Source of the DNA: Prototheca cutis
Taxonomy: Eukaryota > Chlorophyta > Trebouxiophyceae > Chlorellales > Chlorellaceae
NCBI GenBank assembly: GCA_002897115.2
Contig: BCIH01000003.1
Location: 899,805-963,804, forward strand
DNA: 64,000 nt
Direction: 5' to 3'
Part shown: positions 36,090 to 47,432 of the stretch, in pieces
Layout: each line of letters begins with the position of its first letter
Position numbering within the stretch: the first letter of the stretch is position 1
Made by a program: the position numbers and the translations under genes
Notes under the pieces: model-generated
The model's database searches: none
What the model was told of the DNA's origin: nothing
What the model saw: only the letters and a program-made list of their open reading frames with translations

Positions 36090-36898
36090 CTGGGGCGATT
36101 TTGCCGCAGAAAAGAATCAAATACGGACTCTAGATGTTACGATGTGCTGTTGCAGACATCCGTGCTTGCCCCGTCGTCCCAACGAGCCGGTCGACCACGC
36201 CGGCGCAGGATCCGAGGCACTCGGTGGNCCGCACCGAGCAACTCGCCTGGCAGTTCAACATCCACGATTTCGCGGGAAAGGACGCAANACCGTACAACGC
36301 CACATTACATAAATCAGGGCGCTTGAGATCGGGGTGCACGTTGCACGCGACAATCTCGTCGCGACACCCCCCCCTCCGCCGCTTACCTTCCATTGTCTGT
36401 CCGGGTAGTTGCGGGTTTCGGACCCTGTGGGTTCGCAGAGCAATGCTCGCAATGTCATGCAAACCGGCAGTTCAATTGACATACATGCATGGGATTCTGC
36501 CTGAAGTATAATGTTTGGTTGAAGCGTGGTCGGCATTGCAACCCCGCGCGGCCTTGCAAGGTCCTGGCTGAGACGGAAGGTTTGCGTCATGGGCAATCTC
36601 AGAGGACCGGGAGTCCCGGGGCCAGGTCCCTGACCCATGCAGAAAGCTGGTGGGCATGCCTTGACATTCTCTCTCTCCCCCAATCTCTCGATGCATATTC
36701 TGTCAAATTGATGGGCCATGATTGCTGTTGTACAAGTGCATGTTTGGATGTGCACTACATGAGTACACACACGCACGTAGAACGGGGACTGGAGACAAAA
36801 TTCAGTACAGGTTGCCCAGGCGTGTGTTCATGGCTGGACCAAATCGATCACGATNNGGGTTTTAGATATTGTACGCGAAGAAAATGGAAACTGCATGA
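36090..36898. other. Intergenic region between the GATA and DUF707 genes
   Basis: The GATA promoter and DUF707 3' region. Several open frames exist on both strands but none shows family motifs or consistent splicing. Nothing else was recognised. Confidence 0.5.
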
Positions 36899-38945
36899 TC
36901 AACAAGCAGAAAAGTCCAGGCGGCGGGCCTTGACTGCGGCTCCCTTTGGTGTGGACAGCCCGAGCCGTTCCCGCCGTGTCGGCACCCTGGCCAAGAGAAG
37001 CGTGGCAGTGAGCACTGCAAACCCTCCGATGCAGACCAGCAAGCGGACGTTGGCGCAGGACAGCAGGGAGGTCAGGTCCAGAGGGCCGGTCGCCGGTGCT
37101 GCAGTCAGAAACATGCCTGCCAACTCCTCCGAGGCTTCCTCGGGCGGGATTGAGTCGTAGCTGAAGCGCTTGGGTCCCCCGTCCTCTTTCACAAGTGCAG
37201 CCCACAGCAACCGCTGTGGGATCGTGTGCACGCCTGCATTCGGAAATGGAACCATCGTGGGATCCACCGTGAGGGCTGGGGGCAAGGGAGCCCAGGGTGC
37301 CAGGCGTACTAGAAGTCTGCTTGCCCACACCCCCCTCATCAGCAACGATCTAAGCAACTGTGAACATGTACATTATGATGTACACACACCAACCTCCTAT
37401 CTTTCTCAATCTGCAGCAATGCCCAGAATCACACAAAACACTTCCTTCCCCCACATACACCATGGCTACAGCGGCCCACCTTTGGCGGCCATCGACTGCT
37501 GGGTGACGTTGTACTTGGCCAGTGTGTACAAATGCTCATCCCATGGTGCCCTGTGGCGTGTGCAGTGTTGACAGTGTTGATTGATTGATAGCGTGTAGAT
37601 TGGTGTGCTGTTGTCAAGCGAGCACTGCACCGCAGAGTCCAAACATCCCCAATGCCTAGCATGCCGCNGGCCCACNCACTCAACCGGCATCACCTGGCCT
37701 TGGGGTTTTGAAATCGGTACGTGGAGAGCTTGTCCACTTGGTCGNTGGGGTGCAGGGCACAGATGCTGTCCATGATAGCGATGCTCCGGCGGGGGTAGTC
37801 CATCAAATGGGGCCACACGATGTCCAGGCCTGCACGTGCGCGTGTGTGTTTTTGGGTGAGGTCCGAGTTGCACGGTCAAGGAGCTACAAGCGCTGGACAG
37901 AGCATTGAAGGGTGGTGCACTGTCTGCACAAAACGAGAGCAGCACATCTCCTTCACCACTCCAGTCCCTCCCTTTTCTGACGTACCCCAGCCCACATAGG
38001 CGTCTTCGAGGGTGGCCCCCAGTTGACCCTGGAACAGGTCCATCCTCATCATGGGCATCATAATCTCCACAAAACCAGTGTACCTGTGTCATAGAGTCGG
38101 TGGGGGTTTGGGCGTGGGTGTGTGAGGAGTGACCAGCAATTCTGTTGCGCTGCGGTCGCCCAACCAGTGCTCTGTTTTTCGTTGACTCCACAGCTGTCGA
38201 CGCTCGGCACCATGGACACACACTCACTTCCATTGCATCGCCTGCACTCACCTCAGGAACACGTCCTCCTGCTGCATGACCACGGACTGGATGCTGGAGG
38301 AGCCTGGGTGCCAGCAGACAGACGGCTGCGCCAGGGACAAGTTGAACTTTTGAAAAAGGCGAAAGGCCTCGTTCAGCGTGCTGGTAGACATTATGAGATC
38401 ATCGTCAGCCAGCATGACTACGTCATAGTCCTGAGAGAGCTCCAGCCATTGCTGATTCTGGAGCATGCCCCCGAGCAGCCTCCACTTGGGGCCGGAGCCC
38501 CGGAACAGGGCCCGGCATTGCGGGCACCGGAAGCCCGGGTCATCGCCATAGTAAATTCCGACCAGGTCGAACTGGGCGTGGGCGCGGTCATCGAACCAGC
38601 TGCGACAGGGAAACACACAGCAAATATAATTCCAGCGCCATGGTTGGAAAACAATGTTCTGAAAATGGCGCGAGAGCCCAGGCTTCTGGCACGCTGACCT
38701 ACAGTGCAGGGTCTCGGAGGCCCGGCGCCACACACACCACCGCACCTGACGGCGTGCATGGATTTCTCCGCGATGGGAGCCAGAATGAGATTGCGATGGC
38801 TACTCGGTAGGAGCCATATATCTCTCGAAACAAGTTCAGGATCCTTGAGGGCAGCGTCGTCCTCTGTCCTCGACCCAAGGCCTGCGACGCCCTGGGACGT
38901 CGCCGCAAGGCCTAGCAGGAGCAGGGCAAACTCGACCCGGCGCAT
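36899..38945 (-). CDS. DUF707 family protein (glycosyltransferase-like), membrane-anchored
   Basis: The ATG at 38945 begins a signal peptide (MRRVEFALLLLGLAATSQGV). Following exons carry WFDDRAHAQFDLVGIYYGDD, PKWRLLGGMLQNQQWLELSQ, then YDVVMLADDDLIMSTSTLNE and LSLAQPSVCWHPGSSSIQSV. They continue with YTGFVEIMMPMMRMDLFQ, EDAYVGWG, LDIVWPHLMDYPRRSIAIMD and APWDEHLYTLAKYNVTQQSM. The YDxxxxxDDDL block and the FVE-x-M-P/WGLD/ID order match plant DUF707 proteins (often mislabelled lysine-ketoglutarate reductase trans-splicing protein), which look like GT-A glycosyltransferases with a DxD-type metal site. The last exon (about 37345-36899) adds VRLLVCIGGFAVLTATLLLA, a C-terminal membrane helix, then a basic tail. 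Secretory-pathway location is likely; substrate is unknown. Confidence 0.85.
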
Positions 38946-39506
38946 CGCAGCTTTGTTATGGCGGTATTGCAGATGCATACACATTTACAGCATGAAGTAT
39001 TGTTGGGTATCTCGGCATCGGCCAGGGCCATAGCTTCCCGGTTGCCAACGAGACCCCAGGCTCGGCACTGTTGCGCGTGCTTCGAGTGCAGCAACCACCG
39101 AACGCGAGCATGCGACTGCGTTGCGGAGGTTCTACATCATTGAGNGATGGAAATGCTGAATCATCACGTGTATTGCAAAACCAAATCGTCGACGATGCTG
39201 GACCTTGAAGGAGGGGACGTGTGTTCTGCCAGTGGTAGTTGTCCCGACAATAACTGGCGAGCGCCGTGCCCGTGTGGTTGTGCATGGCATCCACCATTTT
39301 GGAAACGCGAATTCTTCTGGAAGGAGCCGGATCCTCATGGTCACCGCTGCATTTCCTTTAATGCTCCTTTACAAATGCATGGAATGGCATGGATCTCGTG
39401 ATGAAGGAAGTTTCAAGACATGAGCGGGTAGCGTGGGCAGCCCGGCTTGCCAGCTCGGACTTACTCCATGGATGCTGAATCCACACGGGCCACCGGAAAC
39501 ACGGCC
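38946..39506. other. Intergenic region between the DUF707 and LRR-UBL genes
   Basis: Upstream of DUF707 and downstream of the LRR-ubiquitin-like gene. AT-richer than neighbours; no exon or RNA gene was recognised. Confidence 0.5.
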
Positions 39507-41048
39507 TCATTTCCAGTTTTGAACAGCATGTACATCGGCTCCCTCATCCAGTTCAGGGTCCAGAACCGCAGCTCTGAGCTGCTTGTCCAGCCGTGCCCGC
39601 CGTCTCGCGTCAAACGCCTCCCACCCCCGGGTTTCCCGGAGTTCCTCCACCGTGATCGGGTTTTGTCTCAGGCTGAGGGTGTGCAGGGACGCACAGCCCT
39701 CAAGCAGCTCCCCTGGTAGAATAGCAATCCTGATTGGGTTATATGACGGAGAGTGTGGGCTGGACATCGGGGACACGGTTGATTATTGGATGAAGTGCGT
39801 GCGCTGGGCGGGCGGTCGTCCATCGACTTTCTGGGCGCCCACAAGCGACTGCATTGCCATCATCACGAACAATCACCACACACCCCAGTCGACCCACCGA
39901 TTGTTCTCGGCCTCGATCACCGCCAGTTCTCGGAGGCCGGCCAGCTCTGGTGGAAGGCTCGCCAGGCAGTTGGCTCCGGCTTGCAGCCGCTCCAGCTGGC
40001 GCAGCCCGCCCAGCCGTGCTGGCAACTTCTGCAGCCGGTTGTGCGAAAGATCGAGCAGGCACAGCTGGCCCCATGCTGGGACGTCCTTCTCTGGCCATTC
40101 CACAATCTCATTCCACGAAAGATCTAGCTCCCGTAGGGCTGGACAGCTGTCTGCCGCGAATCTCGGCGCTGTCAGTCGGTTGCCCCGAAGCGACAGTCGC
40201 GTCAGGGCCGGCATCTGGGCAAAACCGGCCCAATCCAGCGATTCACTCGTCAGTCCACAGCCCTCCAAGTTCAGCCGGCGCAGACCGGAAAATGCTGCCA
40301 CTGACACCGGAGCGATAGGCCGCTGATGCGCTCCCCCAATGCCGCGGCACTCCAGGCTGCGCAGGCGCGCCGCTACTTCCACAAGTTCCGCGGGCCAGCT
40401 CAGTGCTTGAGAGGGCTCCAGGGCCAGAGAGGCGGCACCACTGGCAGCCCAGTTGCGGGACTGGGCCATGGCTCCGGAGCGGTCATTTGACGGGCCTGCC
40501 AGAGGAGGCTGGCGGCTGTCCAATGAGCCTTTGGCAGGTCGGGGGTCGGCTGCCCTTGCCGCTGTCTGCACGGCGGATGAATAGCAGCGTTCCTGGACGC
40601 AGGGTTCAGGATGATTTTCTTTGTCCATTCTCATGCATCGGTTGCTGAAGCATCGCGCCGTGGCTTTGGTGCGCAAGCCCCTGTGCAGCCTGTGACGTTC
40701 TACCCGGGGGGAGCCCTCCCTCACCCCCCAACTGCGCTCCTGTGCACACAGTAGCATCCATACTGCAGGGCTTACCACGGCACTCTGCACCGCTCTGCGA
40801 GGAGGAAAGCCGCCTCCGACCGACAGGAGCATGACGTGGGCTCCATCAGCGATGCCAATGTCCGCCAGGAGCGTGGCGTCCTTGCCAGCCCCGGCATCCG
40901 CAGCAACCTTGCCCCGGCACAAAAGCTTCTGCTGGCGTGCAAACACGCCCACGGCCTGTTCTATAGACTGTCTCAGAGCCCCAAGTGTGGCCGGATCTTC
41001 CAGATCGAATGCATGGCTGGAGGGCCCATGCTTGACGTGCACCCGCAT
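39507..41048 (-). CDS. LRR repeat and ubiquitin-like domain protein (At2g30105-like)
   Basis: The ATG at 41048 starts a ubiquitin-like domain: MRVHVKHGPSSHAFDLEDPA, VFARQQKLLCRGKVAADAGA, LLADIGIADGAHVMLLSVG. A linker of about 120 residues (possibly containing an unrecognised intron at 40600-40800) leads to leucine-rich repeats: FSGLRRLNLEGCGL, MPALTRLSLRGNRLTAP, CPALRELDLSWNEI, LCLLDLSHNRLQKLPARLGG, LERLQAGANCLASLPPELAG and ELAVIEAENN. A second exon (about 39755-39507) finishes with LHTLSLRQNPITVEELRETR and FDARRRARLDKQ. This N-UBL/C-LRR order and the NPIT...FDARRRAR-KQ end match the plant 'LRR repeats and ubiquitin-like domain-containing protein'. A role in ubiquitin-linked quality control is presumed from domains only. 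Confidence 0.83.
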
Positions 41049-41293
41049 GTGTCGGGCCCCCAGCCGGGCAGGGCCCTGTCGCCCTTTGAATCTGAAGGCG
41101 TGATCACTTGAGCTCTGGACGAATTTAATATCGCGCAATGCGCTTTTACACAGATGACACGAGTTTTCCTGTTCTTGACGTGAGCATGAGCGGGTAGGCA
41201 ACACCGCTCGGGATTCCATCGACCGACCCCCCAGATCATCGCGCGCAACTGGATGGTCCCTGCACCGCCAGTCCCTATGCCGGCTGCGCACAT

Positions 41294-41298
41294 TTACA
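41294..41298 (-). terminator. Candidate polyadenylation signal TGTAA after FabZ
   Basis: TGTAA on the minus strand, about 40 bp past the FabZ stop at 41338. This is the expected distance for the chlorophyte UGUAA signal, although the 5-mer is common by chance. Confidence 0.4.
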
Positions 41299-41337
41299 CA
41301 ACATAAATGGGTTCGGACTTGCAGGTTTCAGTGCATG

Positions 41338-42661
41338 TCACTTGAGCATGACCAGGGTGAGCTCGCCCTGGCAAACGAGGTCCTCGCCAACATAGGCCTT
41401 GGCGTCCACCTTGCAGATGCCGTGGCGCTTGTTGAACTTGACGACATCCACGCGCATCATCTGGGAATGGCATGGGTGGGTGGGTGTGTGGTGGTGGTGG
41501 CCGGGGGATGGGGTTGTTAATGCGAGCACTATGATCGTCGCATGGTCTGTTGCACAGGGCTCTCGTAGGGGAGGACCGGCCCCCAACGGCGACCTGGGGT
41601 TGACAGTCAGACCCACCAAAACAAAACAAGCAAGCTCCCCAGTCAAACATTCCCGGTGAACCTGGCAGCATCCATGAACCCCCCAGGGAGATCAAGCAAG
41701 AAAGAAAAGTCCCAGGGCCCCCTGCTCACCAGCACATCACCGGGGACGACCGGCTTCTTCCAGCGGACATTGTCGACCCCACCAAAGAAAAAGTTGTTCT
41801 GGGCCACCTTGTCTGCGGGGTCGATCATGGCAATGCCCCCCAACTGCGCCAAAGCCTCCACTTGGAGCACACCTGTTTATTTGAGGGGGTGGAGTACAGG
41901 ATGGGTTCAACGTGATGACAGCCAGTAGCGATGACAAGCAGGTGTACAGCATCCTGGACACGGCATGGGATGCAATGACCTAGTGAGCAGCATGCCCGAA
42001 CCCCTCCATTGCACAGCTGGCCCTNCCCCCCCCCCCCCCCCCCCCCCCAAAAAACAACAACAAAAACAAAAAAAAAAAAACCTGCCTGGCATGATGGCGC
42101 GAGAGGGAAAGTGACCCGGGAAGAAGTTGTCATTTATGGTGATGCACTTGTACCCCACGGCGTACTTGCCGGCCTCCCACTCCAGCACGCGGTCCACCAG
42201 GAGGAAGGGGTACCTGGGCAGGGTTGTGGGCACGGCCAGGTTGGGGGTCTGCTGTGGTCAACGTGGCCGCCAGCCAGCTGCTCGCGCGGCGGCCCGCTCT
42301 GCTTCCCTGACATCCAGGCAGAGCAGCACACTCCAATAAAACCCAGTATCACGTGCATGCATGAACAACACACCCAGCTGCACGCCATTCTTCCCAGCCA
42401 GCCCCCCAAGCACCTGTGGGGCAGGATCTCCATGATCTCCTGGATGTCCTTCATGGCCTTGAAGTTCGGGCCAGACTTCTCCACCGCCAGCGAGGCGGTC
42501 GGGGCCTCGCCCGCCGATCCATTCATCCTGGGAGCGGGACGGGCACGCATGGGCCGGGTGGGTAGGCTACGCCCTGCCCAGGCCGCCCTTGCGGGAGTGG
42601 GGGAACATTGGGTTTGCGCAAACCCGACCCGGCTCGGGGCGGAAGCAAATGCTGCAGACAT
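41338..42661 (-). CDS. FABZ: 3-hydroxyacyl-ACP dehydratase FabZ, chloroplast-targeted
   Basis: The ATG at 42661 gives a Ser/Arg/Ala-rich plastid transit peptide ([20 protein letters not shown]). The mature part has [14 protein letters not shown], then [34 protein letters not shown] with the catalytic His, [20 protein letters not shown] with the catalytic Glu, [20 protein letters not shown] and a last exon [20 protein letters not shown] to LVMLK. Four exons are used: about 42661-42413, 42214-42083, 41874-41730 and 41459-41338. The enzyme removes water from 3-hydroxyacyl-ACP in plastid type II fatty-acid synthesis. All hot-dog-fold active-site residues are intact. One intron contains a C-run/A-run tract (about 42025-42080). 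Confidence 0.94.
42025..42080. repeat. Intronic C-run/A-rich tract in FabZ
   Basis: About 23 C, then an A-rich stretch with CAACAACAAAAAC and 12 A, inside the FabZ intron. It reads as T-rich then G-run on the sense (minus) strand. Confidence 0.85.
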
Positions 42662-43052
42662 GACGGGGCGCCACCAGGATACACAAGTTCGACAGGTCCC
42701 AAAATGACGGGAGATAATTGATGGACGGATTTCTCGGCCAGGATCGCCTGCACCGCTGCACTGTGGATTGCTGGCTGCACGAGCAGGTGGGCAGTGCCAG
42801 AATCGGGCCGATCCACGTGGTCTCTATCACTCGCGGCCGGGGGTGTCGGCGCGCCTGGTCAGCACCACCTCCTCCTCTTCCGTCGATGAACCATGCAATG
42901 CAGCAGTAGTTGCAATGGGCGCACACATTGGACCATTATTAGGCAGTCAGCGTCCCAAAAGTGGAAAGAACGGTGCACAGGTGCCAAGGCTGTCGACGGC
43001 GGGTTCGGGCTCAAGATGCACATGGGCCCACAAGGTATTGCAACGTATCGCG
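42662..43052. other. FabZ 5' and CDPK 3' intergenic region
   Basis: About 390 bp holding the FabZ promoter and the CDPK 3' untranslated region. No coding frame was supported. Confidence 0.5.
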
Positions 43053-45507
43053 TCATCCCAGGGCCTTGGCCGCCTTGTATGGGTTCAGCTTGCCGCGGGT
43101 GGGCTTCATTGTTTTGGCCACCTTCAGTGCACTCTCTTGATCTGCGTCGTGCACGGGGGTTCGGATGAGACAGTGAATTCGTTTGAGACTGTTGCTGATG
43201 AAATAAACTGGAGCACAGGATATCGACGACTCCCTTGGAGGCCGGGAGCACTGTCTTTGTTGGGATATGGCATGGCACTGCATTGGTCCAGAGATCCAGG
43301 GCGTTCCCTTGCCAATGATGCAGCATCCTGGGCCCCATACAGCCCCAGCAAGTGCCAGCCACTTACTCCGTGTCATCATCTCACAAAATTCGCCATAGTC
43401 GATGTCGCCGTTGCCATCCTTGTCGACATCCTTTAAGATCTCATCAATCTCTGATTCCGATGCCAGGGTATTCCCATCCTGCAGGAGTTGGAGCAGAGAC
43501 GGTGTGTTGCCTTTTGATGCCGGAAGAGGACGAACTACGCTTGCTGTTTCTTCCTTCCATCCCAATCTCCACCACAAGTTGTGCCCAGCACCCGCGCCGA
43601 ATCAACGCAGACCCACCAGCCAGCCAGCCAGCCAGCCAGCCCCCCCCCCCCCCCCCCCCAAAAAAGGCTCCGACCTTGGTGAGCGCTTCGATCAGTTCTT
43701 GCCGCGAGATGGTGCCGGAATTGTCGCGGTCAAAGTGCCGGAAGGCACGCAACATGTGTTCCTCCCGNGCCATCTGGTGCCGGCTCATTGTCGCCGCCAG
43801 AAACTGTCGCAAGATGTATTCAGCTTTTGATGCGCCATCTTGTTTCAATGGCTGTGCTCATGCCAGCGCACCCATTCACCCAAAAACACACACACACACA
43901 TTCATACCTCTTCATAGTCGATGGTGCCGCTGGCGTCGAGGTCNATGAGGTTGAGCAGGGCCTGGAGGTCTTCGGTGCGCAGGACAGCTCCCTTTTTCCG
44001 CAGAGCCTCCCGGAGCTCCTCGGCGGTGATGGTCCCTGAGCCGTCAGTGTCAACGGCTTCAAACAGGACCTTGAGCCCTGCGATTTCCTCCGCAGGCATG
44101 CCCGACGCGATGACACGCATGGCCTCGCGCTTGAGCTTGTTATGCGTGGCAAACACACCCAGACGCGAGATGATGGCGTCGTCCAGGCGGCGGTCAGACG
44201 CCACGCCGTTCTCCTTCATCCAGGGGTGCCGAAGCAGCTCGTTGGCCCGTGCCCGGGTCTTAGGGTTTTGGTCCAGCATGCGCGCCACGCAGTCCTTGGC
44301 TTCGTTGGAGAGTTGCGGCCAGGGCTCGGTCTCGAAGTCAATGTCTCCGTCAAGGATCTGACCAAAGATCTCGCGCTCGGTGTCCCCATAGAAAGGAGGC
44401 ATGCCCGACAGCAGGATGTAGAGAATCACCCCGCAGGACCAGATGTCAGCCTCGGGGCCGTAGTCATGGCGCAGGACCTCGGGCGCGATGTAGTAAGCCG
44501 ACCCCACGACATCAGAAAAGCGCTGCCCAGGCTTGAAAAACACCGAAAGCCCAAAATCAGTGCACTTCAGTGTGGCGTCTTCGGCGGGGGAAGCCATGAG
44601 GAAGTTCTCAGGCTTCAAGTCACGGTGCATGACGTTGAGCGAGTGGCAGTGGGCCACGACGGCAATCATGGTTCGGATGAGCGCTGCGGCGTCTGCTTCA
44701 GAGTAATGGCCCCGCTTCGTGATGCGGTCAAAGAGCTCACCGCCAGTGCAAACGTCCATGAGGATATGGATGACCTCGCGGTCCTCGTACACATTCACCA
44801 GGTAGGTAATATTGGGATGGCCCTTCAAGTGATGCATAATCTCAATCTCCCGCCGCACATCCTCCACGTCCTCCGCCGTCGCCAGCTTGCGCTTGGAAAT
44901 CGACTTGCACGCGTACACCTGCCCACCCGCTCGAGCCTTGGCCAGCCGTGTCGTCCCGAACTGCCCAGCTCCTAACACCTTGCCCAACTCATAGTCTGCG
45001 TTCACATCCTGTTCAGCAACATGTGTGGGCGGTAAGAGTCGATTGAACGACGCAGGCCAGTCTCAGGGCAATGACTTTCAGGGTTGGCAGCCAGTCCCGG
45101 CGCCGGACCCTGCCCTGCAGACAGCAAGAGCTAACAAGGACCGCAGATGTTCAGAGACACTCCCCCGCCCAGCAAAAGGACATCCAGTTGTTCATAGTAT
45201 ATCGTNCTGCGCACTTCACGGACGAGAAAGGCATGGCCTTGCACTCTGCCAACCCACACACCTTGTACCCTTTGCCCAGCATGCCGGGCTCCTTGGAAGC
45301 CTCGGCTGTCATGGGGACCGGCATCGTCGCGCGACTCCCAGTCGCTTGCTTCTTTACATCGCCAACCTGTGGGGCATCGTAAGGTGCTTGCAGCGGTTTT
45401 GATGTCGCCCCCAGGCAGTCATACGGGCGAACATTGGTCCCCAGTCCAACAGCGGCTCGNTTCCTTGCCTCTGGGGCAACAGCCGGAACGCTCGATCCAC
45501 AGCCCAT
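43053..45507 (-). CDS. CDPK: Calcium-dependent protein kinase (CDPK)
   Basis: The ATG at 45507 gives MGCGSSVPAVAPEA, an N-terminus suited to myristoylation at Gly2 and palmitoylation at Cys3. Exon 2 (about 45008-43906) encodes the kinase: GAGQFGTTRLAKA, YACKSI (Lys), VMHRDLKPENFLM (catalytic loop), TDFGLSVFFKPG (DFG), GSAYYIAPEVLRHDYGPEAD and MLDQNPKTRARANELLRHPW. The autoinhibitory junction (HNKLKREAMRVIASGMPAEE) and four EF hands follow: DTDGSGTITAEE, DLDASGTIDYEE, DRDNSGTISRQE and DKDGNGDIDYGE, the last two on separate exons. The terminal exon reads QESALKVAKTMKPTRGKLNP with a stop at 43053. A complete plant-type CDPK: Ca2+ relieves autoinhibition at membranes. Confidence 0.96.
43638..43665. 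repeat. Intronic CAGC repeat and C-run/A-run in CDPK
   Basis: A CCAGCCAGCCAGCCAG repeat leads into about 20 C and 6 A, in the CDPK intron between the third and fourth EF-hand exons. Confidence 0.85.
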
Positions 45508-45890
45508 GCCCCTTTGTCCGCTGCCGATTTCCCCAGCAGACGAATACGTGGGGCAATCGACGAGAACTGTGTCCAGTCCAGCTCCACGACCACGATATCA
45601 CTCAACCAAACGGGCTGGAACACGGTGTTTCCTCCGAATTTCCCGAGAGATCCCGATCCCTCAGCTTCAGGCAGCGCCGGATCACAAAAGCGAGCAGGGG
45701 GTGTGCGCGGNTTCTTTGAATTCTCGTGCAGATGCGGACACACAGGCACACTCAACGGGATGATATCGCCCAAGTACGGCCTTGAAATCAATGTGCGCAC
45801 GCCTAGGGCGTCCTGGGTATGCGTGTAGGGTCCTTGGCACTGGGTGCCTGGCAGGCAGGCTCCACTGGGGAGACGACCTTGCGGAGCTCC
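45508..45890. promoter_or_regulatory. Region between divergent CDPK and ASCH-like genes
   Basis: Upstream of the CDPK start (45507, minus) and of the first secure ASCH-like exon (plus). It probably holds the CDPK promoter and the unlocated first exon and promoter of the ASCH-like gene. Confidence 0.4.
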
Positions 45891-45899
45891 CAAGCATGC

Positions 45900-46527
45900 T
45901 GCGCCTGTCCTGGTGCTTGCGTGCCCCTGACCGCGCCATCGTGTCCATCTGTGCAGGGACACTGGGCAAACCTTATCCTTCGTGGCGTGAAGACGATGGA
46001 GTTGCGGTCGTACCCATTGCCGCCAGACATGCTCGGCGAACCTGTGCTCCTGCTTTCCAGCAACGGCCAGCCCGGTTGCCCAGCACTGGGAGATGTTGTC
46101 GCATCGGGTTCTGCGGATACGCGAGTGGTGGGTGGGTGCTCCTTGTCTAGGCATGCGCGAGGCAGATGCGCGGTTGCCGGGCTGCGGGCCGTACCATTCA
46201 GACCCCTGCTGGGCTTGATGAAAGCTTTGAAACTACGCGCGCCCACATGAGCAGCAATTTCAGGGTGGCTGCCGTAAAATTATCTCTGAAACCCGACCTC
46301 CTTCACCCCACAGGTGGGCACAGTGGTGTATGGTGGCCAGGAGATTCTGGACAGCCGGGAGGCGTTTGAGGCAGCGGCGCCTCAGCACCAGGTCCCCCCA
46401 AGTTCAGGCTTNGCCTGGTCGGGGTCCACGCTCTATGGATGGCTGGTGCAGCATGCGGCTGCGCTGCCGTCCCCCGCGCCGCCACCGGCAATGACCCGGG
46501 TGCACCGGTCCATCTACGCTCTGAAAA
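45900..46527 (+). CDS. ASCH-domain-like protein, 5' exon uncertain, 3' end lost in gap
   Basis: Two exons are secure. The first (from an acceptor at about 45956) reads GHWANLILRGVKTMELRSYP, LPPDMLGEPVLLLSSNGQPG and CPALGD. The second (from about 46315) reads VGTVVYGGQEILDSREAFEA, then QHQVPPSSG, WSGSTLYGWLVQHAAALPSP and MTRVHRSIYALK before the N gap. The W-x-x-LI-x-x-GVKT-x-E-x-R block followed by G-E-x-LLL-SS and a GTV beta strand fits the ASCH/PUA-like fold, which binds nucleic acid or nucleotides. The initiating exon is not identified with confidence. Function is unknown. Confidence 0.55.
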
Positions 46528-47432
46528 NNNNNNNNNNNNNNNNNNNNNNNNNNNNNNNNNNNNNNNNNNNNNNNNNNNNNNNNNNNNNNNNNNNNNNNNN
46601 NNNNNNNNNNNNNNNNNNNNNNNNNNNNNNNNNNNNNNNNNNNNNNNNNNNNNNNNNNNNNNNNNNNNNNNNNNNNNNNNNNNNNNNNNNNNNNNNNNNN
46701 NNNNNNNNNNNNNNNNNNNNNNNNNNNNNNNNNNNNNNNNNNNNNNNNNNNNNNNNNNNNNNNNNNNNNNNNNNNNNNNNNNNNNNNNNNNNNNNNNNNN
46801 NNNNNNNNNNNNNNNNNNNNNNNNNNNNNNNNNNNNNNNNNNNNNNNNNNNNNNNNNNNNNNNNNNNNNNNNNNNNNNNNNNNNNNNNNNNNNNNNNNNN
46901 NNNNNNNNNNNNNNNNNNNNNNNNNNNNNNNNNNNNNNNNNNNNNNNNNNNNNNNNNNNNNNNNNNNNNNNNNNNNNNNNNNNNNNNNNNNNNNNNNNNN
47001 NNNNNNNNNNNNNNNNNNNNNNNNNNNNNNNNNNNNNNNNNNNNNNNNNNNNNNNNNNNNNNNNNNNNNNNNNNNNNNNNNNNNNNNNNNNNNNNNNNNN
47101 NNNNNNNNNNNNNNNNNNNNNNNNNNNNNNNNNNNNNNNNNNNNNNNNNNNNNNNNNNNNNNNNNNNNNNNNNNNNNNNNNNNNNNNNNNNNNNNNNNNN
47201 NNNNNNNNNNNNNNNNNNNNNNNNNNNNNNNNNNNNNNNNNNNNNNNNNNNNNNNNNNNNNNNNNNNNNNNNNNNNNNNNNNNNNNNNNNNNNNNNNNNN
47301 NNNNNNNNNNNNNNNNNNNNNNNNNNNNNNNNNNNNNNNNNNNNNNNNNNNNNNNNNNNNNNNNNNNNNNNNNNNNNNNNNNNNNNNNNNNNNNNNNNNN
47401 NNNNNNNNNNNNNNNNNNNNNNNNNNNNNNNN
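46528..47432. other. Assembly gap (905 N)
   Basis: 905 undetermined bases. The plus-strand ASCH-like gene enters from the left and the minus-strand unrecognised gene from the right, so the ends of both proteins lie inside. Confidence 0.95.
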
